The notes under the pieces were generated by a model that saw nothing but the letters and a program-made list of their open reading frames with translations, was not told the DNA's origin and made no database searches. Below, piece by piece: positions 40,989-48,991 of a stretch of 64,000 nt of DNA; within the stretch, counting starts at the first letter, position 1, and each line of letters opens with the position of its first letter. Source of the stretch: Tuberibacillus sp. Marseille-P3662 (GTDB lineage Bacteria > Bacillota > Bacilli > Bacillales > Sporolactobacillaceae). The stretch is taken from the NCBI RefSeq assembly GCF_900178005.1, contig NZ_FXBS01000006.1, positions 1,831,585 to 1,895,584 on the forward strand. The letters run 5' to 3'. Position numbers and translations under genes: made by a program.

Positions 40989-41666
40989 ATGTCAGCAGAT
41001 TGGCAAGTGGCCGTTGAAGCCTTATCCAACATTAAAGTGAGGACCAATCCTAACAACCAACCAGTAACGATCAGCGGACGTTCTGATGGCTTAGGCTGCA
41101 TAGGTGTGGGAACAGACGCAGCTGTATTTCGCTCTATTGATGCCCCTGGATATGCGTTTAAAGTCTATGCCGATGAACAACTGTCTAAAAAAGACGCCGA
41201 AATAAAGGTCTACCAAAGCATAGGGGAATCCCGCTTTTTTTCAAACCTATGTGGTGCGGGTGATCGTTTTCTTGTTCTCAGCTTTGAACAAGGAACCACA
41301 CTGTATGATTGCCTGCTGCAAGGGATTCACATACCAGAACAAGTCATCCAAGATGTCGAGAATGCCAGGACGTATATTCGTGAACAGGGTCTTAATCCTC
41401 GAGATATTCATTTGCGAAATATCCTATTACAAAATGGGAGAGCCAAGATTCTTGACGTTTCTGAGTACATCCAACCAGGAAATGATGGTCGCTGGGAGCA
41501 TCTGAAACAAGGGTATGAAAATTATTATCACTTTATTGATGGCAAGCCCCTCCCCCTTTGGCTACTTGAAGCCATTAAAAAATGGTACTTGCAAACAAAC
41601 GACCCAAACTTTTCCTTCGAGGATTTTATGAAAAAAATCGCAAAGTTGACATTGTTTTGGAAATAA
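40989..41666 (+). CDS. YrzF-like Ser/Thr protein kinase homologue
   Basis: A 225-residue kinase-like protein. A glycine-rich loop (LGCIGVGTDAAVFRS, about 35-50), the ATP-contacting Lys (YAFKVYA), a catalytic-loop variant (GLNPRDIHLRNILL, with the Arg-Asp and Asn) and the metal Asp (AKILDVSEY) fit the small YrzF/YrkB group of bacilli. The catalytic core is reduced compared with PrkC. Substrate unknown. GGGGTG precedes the ATG. It is divergent from dhaK across 286 bp that hold no other ORF. Confidence 0.7.
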   Translation: MSADWQVAVEALSNIKVRTNPNNQPVTISGRSDGLGCIGVGTDAAVFRSIDAPGYAFKVYADEQLSKKDAEIKVYQSIGESRFFSNLCGAGDRFLVLSFEQGTTLYDCLLQGIHIPEQVIQDVENARTYIREQGLNPRDIHLRNILLQNGRAKILDVSEYIQPGNDGRWEHLKQGYENYYHFIDGKPLPLWLLEAIKKWYLQTNDPNFSFEDFMKKIAKLTLFWK

Positions 41667-41691
41667 CTGTCCTACTCACACTATAAAGAAA

Positions 41692-42053
41692 CGAGGCTGG
41701 ACCAAAAGTATATGAGTCACAGAAAAATCCGAAGTTATTTATTACAGTTCGGAAGACTAGTTGAAAATAGCCATTCCTGTCATCGCTTCGTCAAAATCCT
41801 TCGCTTGCCGCGGGCACGGCCTCAGCTAACTTGGTAAAGGAACTCCCTTTACCAAGTGGATCTTCGGCTCGTGCACCTGCATCTTCAAGCCTTTTCAGGG
41901 AAGCAAGATGCTTCGTCGCAGTCCAAAGAAGCTTATGGCGTTCGTGCTGTTCCCGCAGGCGTCTACGGATTTTGACGACCCTTAGGATTTGCTTTCATAT
42001 CTTATTGTTCGGCTTCCTAAGTATCCTGTTTTAGATTTGTCCCCGTCTCAATA
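41692..42053 (-). repeat. Dispersed structured repeat, long copy
   Basis: About 360 bp, bounded by GAGGCTGGACC at the left and GGACAAAT (minus orientation) at the right. The inner arms TCGTCAAAATCC (41788-41799) and GGATTTTGACGA (41967-41978) are perfect 12-bp inverted repeats. Inside lies a second perfect 12-bp hairpin, ACTTGGTAAAGG (41829-41840) with CCTTTACCAAGT (41846-41857). The reverse complement matches the copy at 3367-3540, which lacks about 146 bp of the core. Reading frames inside (for example 41831-42034) are by-products. No transposase; probably a non-autonomous repeat or structured RNA unit. Confidence 0.85.
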
Positions 42054-42074
42054 TTTATATCCTCTATGCGGCAG

Positions 42075-43295
42075 CTAACTCTGCTGCCTCAAGTCAACTG
42101 GCAATGCTTCGAGTCCGCGCATCATCATACCTGGCCGCCACTTCATTTCATCATCCGGCACTGAAAGCGATAAGTCACTAAATTCACTAAGCAGTGTTCG
42201 GAATGCCACTTTAGCTTCCAACCTCGCTAATGGCGCTCCTAGACAAAAGTGAATCCCTTTACCAAAGGCGAAGTGTTTAATGTTTTCCCGGGCAATGTCA
42301 AATTGATCAGGGTTATCGTAGACGTCTGGGTCACGATTCACCGCTGCTAGAGAAATAAAAATCGCGTCCCCTCGCTCCATTTGTTGTCCATGCCAGTCCA
42401 TTGCTTCCGCTGCATAACGAATCGGAGCGATTTCAACCGGACCGTGGTAGCGAAGCATTTCCTCAATCGCATTCTCCATCAAGTCCGGATTTTGCCGCAA
42501 TCGGATCATCTGTTCAGGATGCTGGAAGAGAGCATACAAACCATTGGCAATTAAATTGACCGTCGTCTCATGACCGGCGACGATTAATAAAAAGATCGTT
42601 GCGATCAGTTCTTGTTCCGATAATCGATCACCTTCGTCATGAGCATCAATCATAAGACTGATCAGGCGGTCGTCCGGATGCTGACGTTTCTCATCCACGA
42701 GATCACGAATATAGGTAATAAAGGCATTGATTGTATTTTGATTCTCGACGATGCGGCTTTGGTCATTGGCCGATTCCACAATAACTGCGGACCAGTCATG
42801 AAAAGCATCACGGTCTTTCTCCGGAATACCCAGCATATTACTGATGACAATAATAGGCAGCGGCAAGGCGAAGTCACTTATAGCATCCATGTGTCCCTTC
42901 TCTTTAACTGGAGCCAAAAGCCGATCAGTAACGGCCTGAATATCATCTTCCAGCTGGGCAATCATTTTTGGAGTAAAGGCTTTGGAGACCAGTTTACGCA
43001 ATCGGGTATGATCAGGCGGATCACTGGACAACATGTTTTCCCCCAAATAAGCACCATTCTCAAGAAAATAGTCGCCTTCACCTTCGTTAACATTCTTAAA
43101 ATCCTTAACAATCTTGGAACTCTTAAACATATTTAGAGCATCTTCATGTTTTGTCACAAGCCAAGCTTGCTTCCCTGTTGGTAATTTGAACGGAAAGACC
43201 GGTTGATCCTGACGCAACTTTTTATAAAGTTGATAAGACTGCTGCTTGAATTCAGGTGAAAATAAATCCACGTCATTAAGCGATAATGGCATCAT
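42075..43295 (-). CDS. Cytochrome P450 (CYP107-like)
   Basis: A protein of about 406 residues, soluble bacterial class. The I-helix oxygen-binding motif is AGHETTVN, the K-helix ExxR is in EEMLRYHG, and the heme loop is FAFGKGIHFCLGAPLARLEA with the thiolate Cys. It would hydroxylate a hydrophobic substrate with electrons from a ferredoxin or flavodoxin system not encoded nearby. Length and motifs fit the CYP107 group of bacilli. AAGGGATG precedes two adjacent ATGs (43295, 43292); either may be used. Confidence 0.88.
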   Translation of the reverse strand: MMPLSLNDVDLFSPEFKQQSYQLYKKLRQDQPVFPFKLPTGKQAWLVTKHEDALNMFKSSKIVKDFKNVNEGEGDYFLENGAYLGENMLSSDPPDHTRLRKLVSKAFTPKMIAQLEDDIQAVTDRLLAPVKEKGHMDAISDFALPLPIIVISNMLGIPEKDRDAFHDWSAVIVESANDQSRIVENQNTINAFITYIRDLVDEKRQHPDDRLISLMIDAHDEGDRLSEQELIATIFLLIVAGHETTVNLIANGLYALFQHPEQMIRLRQNPDLMENAIEEMLRYHGPVEIAPIRYAAEAMDWHGQQMERGDAIFISLAAVNRDPDVYDNPDQFDIARENIKHFAFGKGIHFCLGAPLARLEAKVAFRTLLSEFSDLSLSVPDDEMKWRPGMMMRGLEALPVDLRQQS

Positions 43296-43464
43296 CCAAC
43301 ATCCCTTCACTATAATTGTGATGCAATTGGTTCATGTATTTAACTATTTTTACACCAAGTTTATTATACCAGAAATCATCGAATCATTAGAGTGACTTTT
43401 GTCCCTTCTTATCAATCAATAATTCAAAGAACTGACCACCGTTACGATCAACCGCATGATCTCC

Positions 43465-44421
43465 CTAATCCGCAACTTTCCTTTGCTTCCACAAATAGTC
43501 GACAATCCCTTGTGCGCAGACTTGCATATCAAGTTCAAGCACTTGATAAACGCTATGATTATCCGCAACATTTAGCTGTCGCAAATGCGCCTTAATTCGT
43601 GATAGCAGTCGATTGGCAAGTGCATCAGGCCCCTCTTCGCGCACAGCACTTTGCTTGCCTTCTTCAACGAAGATAGGCAGCCATTCTTCTACCTGACAAA
43701 GCGCTTCTTCAACGTTAGCTGTCATGCCAAAATGACCAAAATATAGTCTGTCTAACGATCGTTTACGAATGCGTTCAATGGATCGATTCATGGCATCGGG
43801 ATTAAAATGATTGGGTGATGTGGTCGGAAGGAAAAAATCAATGCCATCATCCGCCAATAACTTGTAATGAATCCCGACCGTATCCCCCGTAAACATGCCA
43901 TGACTGATCGGGTCATAGATACTGAAATGATGTTTGGCATGTCCCGGTGTATCCAAGAATTCCAGTCTGCAATCAGGTCCAATCGTTAATGTGTCCCCAT
44001 CCCCTTTAACTAATAAACGATCTTCCGGGATAGCGATGACAGGATCAAACAAAGGATCAAATTTTTCTTGATAAACCTGTCTAGCCCCAGCCACAAGACG
44101 GCTTGGATCCGCTAAATGACGCGCGCCTCGCGGATGTACAACCACTGTCGCATTGGGACATTCTTGTAATAATAGACCCGCACCTCCCGCATGATCCAAA
44201 TGAACATGGGTAACAATCAGATAGTTCACCTGATCCAGTGAATAGCCAAGGCGCTTCAGTCCTTTTTTAATGTACGGGACGGAAGGACTCGGCCCCGTTT
44301 CAATTAACGTTAATTGCTCTTCTTCAATCACATATGTACCTGTCCGATTAGCCACTCCCAAATCAAACCCATCAATCAAATGAATGCGCTTTCTTAAATA
44401 TTTAGGCTCTTTTGCCTGCAT
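43465..44421 (-). CDS. MBL-fold metallo-hydrolase
   Basis: A 318-residue protein with the binuclear metal motif THVHLDHAGG, later ligands in TPGHAKHHFSI and TGDTVGIHY, and FGHFGM. A C-terminal helical extension (about 225-318) ends CAQGIVDYLWKQRK. These are glyoxalase-II-like hydrolases of uncertain substrate. GGGAGGAG precedes the ATG at 44421; the longer open frame to 44553 has no ribosome site and is discounted. It follows the same strand as the P450 gene, which lies 170 bases downstream. Confidence 0.82.
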   Translation of the reverse strand: MQAKEPKYLRKRIHLIDGFDLGVANRTGTYVIEEEQLTLIETGPSPSVPYIKKGLKRLGYSLDQVNYLIVTHVHLDHAGGAGLLLQECPNATVVVHPRGARHLADPSRLVAGARQVYQEKFDPLFDPVIAIPEDRLLVKGDGDTLTIGPDCRLEFLDTPGHAKHHFSIYDPISHGMFTGDTVGIHYKLLADDGIDFFLPTTSPNHFNPDAMNRSIERIRKRSLDRLYFGHFGMTANVEEALCQVEEWLPIFVEEGKQSAVREEGPDALANRLLSRIKAHLRQLNVADNHSVYQVLELDMQVCAQGIVDYLWKQRKVAD

Positions 44422-44572
44422 GAACGTCTCCTCCCTAAATCTTGAATCATCAGCTTCTATCCGCGGCTTCTTTTGTTGAACCATTCGACTAATTTCACAT
44501 TTTTTGATATACGCATATTTTAACATTTTGCTATTAGATATTTCACTATTCATAACTTACATAAAATCCTAT

Positions 44573-44825
44573 AAAAAAGGCTGTTTTCGAAACTTTGTTG
44601 CTATTTCAGAGGAGGGGTTGATTTCCGCTCCAGGATGCTCGCTTTCCGCGGGGCGGGCGGTGAGCCTCCTCGGCGCTCTGCGCCTGTGGGGTCTCACCTG
44701 TCCCGCTCCTCCCGCAGGACTCTAGTAAAGGCATCTTGAGTAAGCGGCGCTGAGGAACACACTAAGTTTAAGTGTTCCGAACCTCAACCACCTTCCGCTC
44801 CAATCAATAATTTTCGACATTTTAG
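44573..44825. repeat. Bacillales-type intergenic repeat unit
   Basis: The segment begins AAAAAAGGCTGTTTTCGAAAC and contains a GC-rich core (TTTCCGCGGGGCGGGCGGTGA, CTCCCGCAGGACTC) with partly complementary blocks. Similar units, often written as GCTTTCCGCGGG/CCCGCAGGA elements, are scattered in many Bacillaceae genomes. A diverged relative lies at 60700-60822. The plus-strand frame at 44504-44725 runs into it and is not a gene. Confidence 0.65.
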
Positions 44826-44884
44826 CTGTCATAGGTCCTATTTAAAAAACAACACTCTTTTTAGAAAAGAGCCATAAAAAAAGA

Positions 44885-44930
44885 AATAGATCCCCTTGAG
44901 TTTCCGGCTCGAATGGGTCTATTTCTGATC
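44885..44930. other. Hairpin between the repeat and a small membrane-protein gene
   Basis: GAAATAGATCCC (44885-44896) pairs with GGGTCTATTTC (about 44919-44929) around a loop of about 22 bases. On the minus strand T7 follows, so it would stop minus-strand transcription entering the MBL gene. No minus-strand gene is upstream, so its client is unclear. Bases 44931-45086 hold only the leader of the next gene. Confidence 0.5.
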
Positions 44931-45086
44931 CCGCGCCACCCCCCCTTGTAGGGGACTGGTATTGCGGACATGAACTCTAGATTAGAGAAAAACATTTCCA
45001 AGGCACTTGAACAACACAAAATCATTTGAAACATTTTTCGTTACCATTCGTAAAGATGATTAACATAGCAAACAGGAGTGGGTTCC

Positions 45087-45257
45087 ATGTTTGACATCTG
45101 GCTGCTTTTCTTGATGGCTTTCGCAGGTGGCCTTATTGCCCTTATTAGTTTTATTACGATTTTAGGTCGAAAAATAGCAGAACCCAAGGATGAACTGCAA
45201 AAGAAAGTTCAGGGTCTTGAGGAAGAAGTGGAGCGTTTGAAGAATAATAGAGATTAG
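45087..45257 (+). CDS. Small membrane protein with cytosolic coiled coil
   Basis: A 56-residue protein: one membrane helix (about 4-26, WLLFLMAFAGGLIALISFITIL), then a charged heptad-like stretch (DELQKKVQGLEEEVERLKNN). CAGGAG precedes the ATG. A phospholemman-like layout such as this is typical of small assembly or regulatory membrane proteins. The family is not recognised. A terminator follows. Confidence 0.65.
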   Translation: MFDIWLLFLMAFAGGLIALISFITILGRKIAEPKDELQKKVQGLEEEVERLKNNRD

Positions 45258-45295
45258 GTCATGATGTCTACGAAAGCTTCACAGTACCGGCTGCA

Positions 45296-45337
45296 TAAAA
45301 AAGGCGGCACTTAATTGTATGCTTTCAGCCGCCCTTT
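45296..45337. terminator. Bidirectional terminator
   Basis: GGCGGC (45303-45308) pairs with GCCGCC (45328-45333), flanked by A6 on the left and CTTTTCC on the right, so it can act in both directions. It separates the small membrane-protein gene from the convergent flavin reductase gene. Confidence 0.75.
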
Positions 45338-45353
45338 TCCCACCGGTCCATAA

Positions 45354-45986
45354 CTAATTGTCTTTGACTTCCTCATAACTCTTGCGTTTCATGGAATAGG
45401 TGCGACCAATGTCACCAAAAGTCGTCCCTGCCAAGCGGCCGACTGGACCAAGACCTTCCGTATCAATCCTGCCTTCTTCATACAATGCATCATCAATATC
45501 AAAATAGACAATTTCTCCGATAACAAAATCAGCACTGGGCGCCCCATTCGTCCCGCCCATCGGGATGATCTCGGACAACTTGCACTCCATGCGAATCTTG
45601 GCCTCTTGAACGCCAGGCACACCAATCATCCGACTATCCTTCAATGTCAAACCGGTCTCAGTCACTTCACTCATGTCAGCCGGATAATCAATGGAACAAT
45701 CATTAACGGCCTTGACATTATCAGTGTCAACAACCTGGATGACAAATTCACCGCTTTCCTGAATGTTCAGGGCCGTATCCTTCATCACATTACCGGGTTT
45801 CCGTGCACAAGAAATTCCGATCATCGGTGGGTCTGTTGCCACAACGTTATAAAAACTAAACGGTGCAGCATTGATTGTACCCTCGGGCGTCCTAGAAGTG
45901 ACAAAAGCAATTGGTCTCGGTAAAATACTGCCGATCAACAGCTTATAATTTTCTTTTTTCGTTTGATCTTTTGGATTAATATGCAA
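45354..45986 (-). CDS. Flavin reductase-like FMN-binding protein
   Basis: A 210-residue protein of the flavin-reductase-like family: LLIGSILPRPIAFVTSRTPEGTINAAPFSFYNVVATDPPMIGISC is the flavin-binding segment, and DFVIGEIVYF and PVGRLAGTTFGDIG follow. It probably binds FMN and reduces a flavin or an aromatic/quinone substrate. It differs from the HpaC-like protein at 17086 by its longer C-terminus. The start is a TTG seven bases after AGAGGTG. Single gene. Confidence 0.82.
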   Translation of the reverse strand: MHINPKDQTKKENYKLLIGSILPRPIAFVTSRTPEGTINAAPFSFYNVVATDPPMIGISCARKPGNVMKDTALNIQESGEFVIQVVDTDNVKAVNDCSIDYPADMSEVTETGLTLKDSRMIGVPGVQEAKIRMECKLSEIIPMGGTNGAPSADFVIGEIVYFDIDDALYEEGRIDTEGLGPVGRLAGTTFGDIGRTYSMKRKSYEEVKDN

Positions 45987-46154
45987 ATCCTATCACCTCT
46001 TATTCATTGTAACTGAAGTCCATCTTTTTTGAAAATTATGTAGTTGGACCCCCTATTACACCCCTTACAATTTTGAAAATATTTCCGTAATAAAGCATTC
46101 TATAAGGTCAATATTATAAATGCCTAACCTGAATTTAATCGAGGAGGAACAGAG

Positions 46155-46874
46155 ATGAAGAAAAGTATCATCACAGTTATGCTGGTCTTTATATTATCGG
46201 CCTGTAATACGCAAGATGGTCAACAAGACTCATCTGGCGTAGATGATCATCAGTACAACTCAGTCAATTATAATGATGATGGAAGGTTAAACGACAACCG
46301 TGATAATGAACGATTTAATCTTATGGAAGACGGACATCGTCATGACGATTTATCCAGAGGCGAAATACCAGGAGAGGATAGGGAACAAGATCCTATTGAT
46401 CAAGATCATGAAAATCATGATAAGGCCAATCAAGGAAACCAAAAAAATAACCAAGATCAGTCCAAAAAGAATCCCACTAAGAACCCATCTTTAAGCGATT
46501 TCCAAAAGAAAGTCATTAAACTCACTAATCAAGAAAGGACCAAACGCGGGTTGTCAAAGATCAAAGCTGATCCGCAAGTCTCAAAAGTTGCTCAAAAAAA
46601 GGCAAAGGACATGAGTCAAAACCATTATTTTTCACACACATCACCTCAGTATGGTTCACCCTTTCAAATGATGAAGGACGCTGGCATTGACTACCAAGCA
46701 GCTGCCGAAAATATCGCCAAAGGTCAGGATGCACCAAAAGTCGTTATGGAAGGCTGGATGAATAGCGCCGGCCACCGGAAAAATATCCTTAAAAAAGGCA
46801 TCACTCACATTGGTGTCGGATATGCTCAAGGTCAGGACGGCCCCTATTGGTCGCAAATGTTTATTGAAAAGTAA
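46155..46874 (+). CDS. CAP/SCP-domain lipoprotein (YkwD-like)
   Basis: A 239-residue protein with a lipoprotein signal (FILSACNT, Cys about 17), an Asp/Asn/Gln-rich hydrophilic linker (about 20-115) and a C-terminal CAP domain: LTNQERTKRGLSKIKADPQVSKVAQKKAKDM, NHYFSHTSP, AAENIAKG and GWMNSAGHRKNILKKGITHIGVGYA. The two His and two Glu of the CAP cavity are present. Relatives (YkwD, YlbC and the coat protein SafA-associated group) are surface or sporulation proteins of uncertain activity. GAGGAGG precedes the ATG. Confidence 0.85.
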   Translation: MKKSIITVMLVFILSACNTQDGQQDSSGVDDHQYNSVNYNDDGRLNDNRDNERFNLMEDGHRHDDLSRGEIPGEDREQDPIDQDHENHDKANQGNQKNNQDQSKKNPTKNPSLSDFQKKVIKLTNQERTKRGLSKIKADPQVSKVAQKKAKDMSQNHYFSHTSPQYGSPFQMMKDAGIDYQAAAENIAKGQDAPKVVMEGWMNSAGHRKNILKKGITHIGVGYAQGQDGPYWSQMFIEK

Positions 46875-46900
46875 TACCTAATTAAGTGATCAACTGTGTA

Positions 46901-48598
46901 TCAATCACCTTGGTACACGGTTGATCTTGATAAAGGAAGCGTAACGGTGAACGAAGTCCCTATGCCTTCCTTAGTATCTACAATTAACGTTCCACCATGA
47001 CTCTCAATAATTTTATAACAAATGGTTAAGCCCAGACCTGTCCCTTTTTCTTTTGTCGTGAAAAAAGGTTCACCTATTTTATCCAATATCTCTTTTGGCA
47101 TCCCTTTCCCTTGGTCAATCACTTTAATTTCAACATAGTTGTTTTGTTTCCTTGCTTTGATGTGAATATCGCCGCCGTTATCCATCACTTCAATGGCGTT
47201 CTTAACCAAATTAATAAAGACTTGTTTGAGTTTGGTCGCATCACAGTCGATAACCAATTGAGGGTCTTGATAGTCAGAAATAATGCCAATGCCTTTGATC
47301 ACGGCCTGAGCTTCGAGCAGTGTTTTAACATCTTCAAGTAAATCACTTATATTCCACTGATTGTGCCTTTCAGAGTGGGGTCTTGCCAACATTAATAGTT
47401 CACCTGAAATTTGCTCAATCCGATTCAATTCACCTTCAATAATTTGGTAATAGGTTGCCTTATCATAGTTATTTTGGATCATCTGAAAAAATCCTTTGAC
47501 AGCGGTAAGCGGATTTCTGACTTCATGTGCGATACCAGCTGCTAATTGCCCTGCCACATTAAGCTTTTCGGAACGAATCATAAGTTTTTCTGCAGCCTTC
47601 TGCTCAGATAAGTCGATCAGGGAATATAGTCGCGCCTGCTCGCCATTGAATAACGTCGGCATGGCTTTAATCGTGAAATATTTCGTCTTCCCGGTATTTA
47701 GGACAAGGCTCTGTTCTGCTGCAAATTTCCCAAAATTTATGGGTATTAAATCATTCATGCTCCGCCCAATCAGTTCTGCTTTATTACTATACTCTAATTT
47801 ATGAATCGCTTCATTATTCACATACACGATGTTATCATTTTGAGCAATCATAATTGAAATCGGTATTTCATTAATAAGGTTGTGGTAAAATTTCTCGCTT
47901 TGTTCTAATATTTCTTTCTTCATCTCCATCATCTTTTTTTCTGTATGCAATTGATTGTTTTGATCTTGAAGGCGCTTATTTTCAGCCTCGATCTTTTGCA
48001 ACCTTTGCCATTCAGAAATCGATGGAAATCCTAGGTGTTTTTTCTTATATAAAGGTGAAAGACACATCTCATCATCGGTCATAAAGTAGATATGTGTTTT
48101 CAGTAATTCATTTTGTATGTACGAAGGGGTTGTAAGGCCATTGTAAGCACAGATACTGATCGTTTGATGATCATGTATGAACTGATCACACCCGTATTCA
48201 TAAATCCTTAATTGCGGCAATAAGTGTTCATGTTCTCTCCAAGCGACATGTCCCCAAGACCGGATTGTTATTCCTTGATTGGTAACAGGATCAAAGATTT
48301 CTGATAGACTTTCTAAGGCATAAGTGGCATTAAAACCTTCATTTCTTATGTAAAAGCCGTTATGGTCCCAAAATATAATCGTATCTAAATCTTCTTGGGT
48401 ATAACCGAGTGACAAAACACTATTCGATATTTTTTGGAACAATTCCGTTTCATCAACAAATATGATGGGCTGACTCTGATCAATCCCTTCAGCGATAAAG
48501 TTTGCCGCATTCTTGATGTACTTATCGACTTCATTATATGTATATAGAATGTGGGCACCGGATTCGATACTGTCCATGCTTAGAGATGCATTACTCAT
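46901..48598 (-). CDS. Sensor histidine kinase with MEDS and PAS domains
   Basis: A protein of about 565 residues with no membrane helix. The N-terminal MEDS domain (about 5-180: HILYTYNEVDKYIKNAANFIAEG, IIFWD, IYEYGCDQFI, ICAYNG) occurs in DcmR-type sensors. A coiled coil (about 205-240), a PAS domain (about 250-345) and the kinase core follow: H-box AAGIAHEVRNPLTAVKGFFQMI, N-box VFINLVKNAIEVMD, G-boxes DQGKGMPKEIL and GTGLGLTICYKII. The core resembles the Kin sporulation kinases. GAGG precedes ATG 48598. No response regulator is adjacent; a rap-phr pair lies upstream. Spo0F is a plausible partner, by inference. Confidence 0.85.
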   Translation of the reverse strand: MSNASLSMDSIESGAHILYTYNEVDKYIKNAANFIAEGIDQSQPIIFVDETELFQKISNSVLSLGYTQEDLDTIIFWDHNGFYIRNEGFNATYALESLSEIFDPVTNQGITIRSWGHVAWREHEHLLPQLRIYEYGCDQFIHDHQTISICAYNGLTTPSYIQNELLKTHIYFMTDDEMCLSPLYKKKHLGFPSISEWQRLQKIEAENKRLQDQNNQLHTEKKMMEMKKEILEQSEKFYHNLINEIPISIMIAQNDNIVYVNNEAIHKLEYSNKAELIGRSMNDLIPINFGKFAAEQSLVLNTGKTKYFTIKAMPTLFNGEQARLYSLIDLSEQKAAEKLMIRSEKLNVAGQLAAGIAHEVRNPLTAVKGFFQMIQNNYDKATYYQIIEGELNRIEQISGELLMLARPHSERHNQWNISDLLEDVKTLLEAQAVIKGIGIISDYQDPQLVIDCDATKLKQVFINLVKNAIEVMDNGGDIHIKARKQNNYVEIKVIDQGKGMPKEILDKIGEPFFTTKEKGTGLGLTICYKIIESHGGTLIVDTKEGIGTSFTVTLPLSRSTVYQGD

Positions 48599-48784
48599 TT
48601 GCATCCTCGACCAACCTTTCGTTGCATTTCACTTGATGATGTTATTCGTTTTTAAAAAGAGTGAATGTAGCTTGAATTCATGTTAATCAGATAAACAATC
48701 ATCCTAATATAAACGCGCTTCACTCCTACCCTATCATAAATTAAGCCAATAGACCTTCAATGCCCGGCATAAGACCTAAAAAAG

Positions 48785-48807
48785 ACCCAATCGCATGTCG
48801 ATTGGGT
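48785..48807 (-). terminator. Terminator of rap-phr
   Basis: ACCCAATCG (48785-48793) and CGATTGGGT (48799-48807) form a perfect 9-bp stem with a five-base loop. On the minus strand CTTTTTT follows. Confidence 0.9.
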
Positions 48808-48847
48808 TAAGCAGTGAGCCCATTATATTGGTTTTAATCAATTCTCT

Positions 48848-48991
48848 CTACTCTGTTAATTCAATCGATTTAGAGACAGCTCCCCTATCAGATTGGTCGG
48901 CAGCGATTGGACTGTGGTCAACATTTGTAACGGACACAATGCCTGCTAGCATAAGCGTCGTTACAAGCCCGAAAACGAGTTTCTTTTTCAT
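48848..48991 (-). CDS. Phr-type quorum-sensing peptide precursor
   Basis: A 47-residue pre-peptide: basic start (MKKKLVFG), hydrophobic export segment (LVTTLMLAGIVSV), then a polar tail (NVDHSPIAADQSDRGAVSKSIELTE has the shape of a Phr pro-region). Its ATG overlaps the rap stop as ATGA, and GGGGAG lies seven to eight bases before it. Phr pentapeptides often have a basic second residue and small third one (for example ERGMT, QRGMI), so DRGAV is the best guess for the mature signal; it would then be internal, as in PhrH or PhrK, not at the C-terminus. The peptide should be exported, re-imported by Opp and inhibit the cognate Rap. Confidence 0.78.
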   Translation of the reverse strand: MKKKLVFGLVTTLMLAGIVSVTNVDHSPIAADQSDRGAVSKSIELTE

